A DNA stretch of 8,972 nt from Bacteroidaceae bacterium (GTDB taxonomy: Bacteria > Bacteroidota > Bacteroidia > Bacteroidales > Bacteroidaceae): assembly GCA_028707655.1 (NCBI GenBank), contig JAQWAN010000066.1, positions 1 through 8,972 on the forward strand, given 5' to 3'. A model generated the notes under the pieces. The model was given only the letters and a program-made list of their open reading frames with translations. It was not told where the DNA came from and did not search any database. A program made the translations under genes and the position numbers. Below, one piece after another: positions 6,405 to 8,972 of the stretch (the first letter of the stretch is position 1; each line of letters starts with the position of its first letter).

Positions 6405-7211
6405 ATGATTGAAAAAACTGAAATAAAAAAGGTTACTTACCAAACAGGATTTGCACTAAGTGGTGGATTTATTAAAGGTTTTGCTCATTTAGGTGTTATT
6501 CAGGCACTAAAAGAAAAAGGAATAACACCAGACGTTATATCAGGGGTTAGTGCAGGTGCACTTGCTGGCGTTTTTATTGCTGATGGACAGGAGCCACACG
6601 ATGTGGTACGCCTTTTTGTGGATAATAAATCGAACTCACTAACGAGTTGGGCAAGACGAACATCTGGATTATATAAGCTAGATACGTTCATCGATTTTAT
6701 CGGTAAGAACCTACGCGCCAATCGATTGGAAGATTTACAAATCCCTTTAATTGTTACAGCAACCGATTTAGACCATGGAAAAAGCATTCATTTTCAGCAA
6801 GGGTCGATAGCAGAACGGGTTGCCGCCTCCTGTTGTATGCCCATCATGTTTTCTCCAGTGGAGATTGATGAAATAAATTATGTAGATGGTGGCGTCTTCA
6901 ATAATCTACCCGTTAGCGTTATTCGCGACTGCTGTGAACATATTGCAGCTATTAATGTTAGTCCACTAGTTGCTGATGAGTATAAAAAGAATTTTATTAG
7001 TATTGCTAAACGTTCATACGATTTCATGTTTCAAGCAAACACCATTCGCGACCGAGAGATAGCCGATTTACTAATAGAGCCCTATAACCTAGCAGGCTAC
7101 AGTAACCGAGAGATAGGAAAGGCCGAAGAGATTTTTGAACAAGGATTTAAAACGGGAACGGAAGTTCTTAATAAACTAATGGAGGAGAAAGGAACGATAT
7201 GGGGAAAATAA
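6405..7211 (+). CDS. Patatin-like phospholipase family protein
   Basis: Probable serine acyl hydrolase of the patatin/RssA-like bacterial group; substrate not determinable (phospholipid, lysophospholipid or another ester). In 268 residues it has the full Ser-Asp dyad set. The oxyanion loop is SGGFIKGFAHLG (19-30), where the usual third Gly of GGGxxG is replaced by Phe. The nucleophile elbow is GVSAG with S49, and D161 lies in VDGGVFNNLPV. No signal peptide or membrane segment is present, so it is expected to be cytosolic or peripherally membrane-bound. No good promoter is visible between the fabD terminator and the ATG; TACCCTTTTC near 6380-6389 is only a weak -7 candidate. Its last 13 bases overlap the amylase start, so translation of the pair is probably coupled. 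Confidence 0.9.
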   Translation: MIEKTEIKKVTYQTGFALSGGFIKGFAHLGVIQALKEKGITPDVISGVSAGALAGVFIADGQEPHDVVRLFVDNKSNSLTSWARRTSGLYKLDTFIDFIGKNLRANRLEDLQIPLIVTATDLDHGKSIHFQQGSIAERVAASCCMPIMFSPVEIDEINYVDGGVFNNLPVSVIRDCCEHIAAINVSPLVADEYKKNFISIAKRSYDFMFQANTIRDREIADLLIEPYNLAGYSNREIGKAEEIFEQGFKTGTEVLNKLMEEKGTIWGK

Positions 7212-8878
7212 GTATCTATCAGGTTTTTACACGTTTATTCGGCAATTTAACCAATCATACCATTCCTAATGGCTCAATAAAGGAAAATGGCGTAGGTAAG
7301 TTTTCCGATTTTTCTACCCAAGCACTACAAGAGATTAAAGCACTAGGCATCACGCATATCTGGTACACAGGTGTTATAGAGCATGCTACTCAAACAACAT
7401 ATAAAGGAATATTACAAGATCACCCTGCTGTTGTAAAAGGTAAAGCAGGCTCACCCTATGCCATCAAAGATTACTACGATGTGGACCCTGATTTAGCCGA
7501 TAAGGTAGCGGATAGAATGCAAGAGTTTGAACAACTAGTAGACCGCACCCATCAGCAAGACCTACAGGTTATCATCGATTTTGTGCCAAATCACGTGGCT
7601 CGTCAATATCACTCAGATGCCAAGCCTACTGCTATTGAAGATTTAGGTGCTACGGATAATACGTCGTTAAATTTCAGCCCCTATAATAACTTCTACTATT
7701 TGCCTAACAGCCAGCTAAAAGACACCTTTAACCCCTCTGCTACACTAGGCAATCCATATATTGAATGTCCAGCAAAAGCAACGGGCAACAACCTATTTAC
7801 CACACATCCTACCATTAACGATTGGTACGAAACCATTAAGCTCAACTATGGGATTAATTATTTCAATGGCAATTCAACACATTTCTCCCCCACACCAGAC
7901 ACATGGATTAAGATGAAGGACATCCTACTGTTTTGGGCTTCCAAAAAAGTAGATGCTTTTCGTTGTGATATGGCAGAGATGGTACCCGTAGAATTTTGGC
8001 ATTGGGCCATCACTGAGGTAAAAAAAGAGTATCCAGCTCTCCTTTTTATAGCAGAAGTGTACGACCCCTCTCAATATCATAATTATATCTACAACGGACT
8101 GTTTGATTATCTCTACGATAAAGTGGGTCTCTATGATACCCTAAAAGGTGTTATAAGAGGAGAAATACCAGCTACACGCATAACCACCTGTTGGCAATCG
8201 CTCAATGGCATGGAAAACAAAATGCTCAATTTCTTAGAGAATCACGATGAACAACGTATTGCTTCCGATTTCTTCGCAAAAGAGGCACGTAAAGCTATTC
8301 CTGCTATGCTAGTTGCCACCTGCTTAAACAAAAGCCCTATCATGACCTATTTTGGGCAAGAATTTGCAGAAAGAGGAATGGATGCAGAGGGTTTTAGTGG
8401 CAGAGATGGTCGCACCACTATTTTCGATTATTGGAGTGTCTCTACCATACGGAAGTGGATCAATAACAATTATCATATCTCTTCGTTTCCTACAGAAACA
8501 CAAGCTATCTATCATTCCTATCAGACCATCTTAAACTTAAGTCAAAAAGAAGCAGCAATCTATCAGGGCGATTTTTTTGATTTGATGTATGTCAATCAAG
8601 ATGGATGGAAGTTTAACAAGGAAAGAAACTACACTTTCTTACGTAAATATCAAAACGAGGTGCTACTCTTTGTAATCAATTTTGATTCCTTCCCAATAGA
8701 AGTAGCCATTAATATACCATCACACGCCTTTGATTATCTGCAAATACCTCCACGCGATTGTTATAAAGCTGTCGACCTGCTAACCCATCAAGCAGAAGAG
8801 ATCTCTTTGCTACCGTATAAAGCAACCACTACCAGCGTAAATGGATGGAGTGGAAAAGTCTTAAAAATTATTCTTTAA
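7199..8878 (+). CDS. Cytoplasmic GH13 alpha-amylase family glycoside hydrolase
   Basis: Retaining alpha-glucan hydrolase, 559 residues, expected to act on alpha-1,4-linked glucose oligomers or storage glucan. The four GH13 regions are intact: I, DFVPNH (127-132); II, VDAFRCDMAE with nucleophile D257; III, FIAEVYD with acid/base E286; IV, FLENHDEQR with D350. The barrel covers about residues 1-440, with a large insert after region I (about 140-235); a C-terminal beta domain covers about 460-559. It begins directly with ISIYQVFTRLFGN and has no signal peptide, so it is intracellular, unlike a periplasmic SusA-type enzyme. Closely similar proteins are widespread in Bacteroidales. The ATG at 7199 overlaps the patatin gene's stop region, and a strong terminator follows. 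Confidence 0.93.
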   Translation: MGKISIYQVFTRLFGNLTNHTIPNGSIKENGVGKFSDFSTQALQEIKALGITHIWYTGVIEHATQTTYKGILQDHPAVVKGKAGSPYAIKDYYDVDPDLADKVADRMQEFEQLVDRTHQQDLQVIIDFVPNHVARQYHSDAKPTAIEDLGATDNTSLNFSPYNNFYYLPNSQLKDTFNPSATLGNPYIECPAKATGNNLFTTHPTINDWYETIKLNYGINYFNGNSTHFSPTPDTWIKMKDILLFWASKKVDAFRCDMAEMVPVEFWHWAITEVKKEYPALLFIAEVYDPSQYHNYIYNGLFDYLYDKVGLYDTLKGVIRGEIPATRITTCWQSLNGMENKMLNFLENHDEQRIASDFFAKEARKAIPAMLVATCLNKSPIMTYFGQEFAERGMDAEGFSGRDGRTTIFDYWSVSTIRKWINNNYHISSFPTETQAIYHSYQTILNLSQKEAAIYQGDFFDLMYVNQDGWKFNKERNYTFLRKYQNEVLLFVINFDSFPIEVAINIPSHAFDYLQIPPRDCYKAVDLLTHQAEEISLLPYKATTTSVNGWSGKVLKIIL

Positions 8879-8881
8879 ACT

Positions 8882-8919
8882 AAAACAGGGATGCATCAAA
8901 ATGAGGCATCCCTGTTTTT
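8882..8919. terminator. Strong terminator after the amylase gene, probably bidirectional
   Basis: A perfect 13-bp stem, AAAACAGGGATGC (8882-8894) with its complement (8906-8918), encloses an 11-base loop. The arms end in A4 and T5, so the hairpin has a U-run on the plus strand and a shorter one (TTTTAGTTT) on the minus strand. It begins 4 bases after the amylase stop and could also serve a convergent gene from the right. Confidence 0.9.
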
Positions 8920-8940
8920 AATTGTAGTATAGCTCTATCC

Positions 8941-8972
8941 CTATTTATCAACTGCAATAAGGGTAGCTAATA
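8941..8972 (-). CDS. Possible last codons of a convergent minus-strand gene
   Basis: The minus strand reads ...LATLIAVDK followed by TAG (8943-8941). The bidirectional terminator at 8882-8919 would be well placed to end such a gene. With only nine codons visible, neither the gene nor its product can be confirmed. Confidence 0.25.
   Translation of the reverse strand, partial: LATLIAVDK

Overview
The window looks like chromosomal DNA from an AT-rich member of the Bacteroidetes, most likely the order Bacteroidales. The evidence is threefold. There is a carboxypeptidase-regulatory-type TonB-dependent receptor. Promoters have the Bacteroidetes form (TTTG, about 19-21 bp, TAnnTTTG), with A-rich rather than Shine-Dalgarno leaders. 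Neither tRNA gene encodes its 3' CCA. No CRISPR array, prophage, conjugative module or recognisable new defence system is visible.

Layout from left to right. (1) Positions 1-123 are the right end of an insertion sequence: a plus-strand transposase C-terminus and then an end reading inward as ACCCGTTGG. It is inserted inside a minus-strand TonB-dependent receptor gene, which is therefore cut off at about residue 537 and closed by a stop codon lying in the IS. (2) Positions 1875-2200 hold a minus-strand tRNA-Ser(GCU)-tRNA-Glu(CUC) unit with its own promoter and a strong terminator. (3) A plus-strand class I SAM-dependent methyltransferase (2340-3092) overlaps, tail to tail, the end of a minus-strand operon. 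(4) That operon (5250 down to 3044) runs from a perfect TTTG-N19-TACCTTTG promoter through UDP-glucuronate decarboxylase to a protein with a receiver domain followed by a histidine kinase core. (5) Divergent from it are fabD (malonyl-CoA:ACP transacylase), with its own promoter and terminator, and then an overlapping pair: a patatin-like acyl hydrolase and a cytoplasmic GH13 alpha-amylase. A strong hairpin terminator closes the pair, and the last codons of a further minus-strand gene may be present at the right edge.

How the genes relate. Most are housekeeping or envelope functions: sugar-nucleotide supply (UDP-xylose), malonyl-ACP for fatty acid synthesis, a possible lipid hydrolase, intracellular alpha-glucan breakdown and nutrient uptake. 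The points that deserve a second look are the IS-truncated receptor, the pairing of a UDP-xylose synthase with an inverted (receiver-first) two-component protein, the 49-bp tail-to-tail coding overlap with no visible terminator, and the translationally overlapping patatin/amylase pair. No strong candidate for a wholly new system was found.
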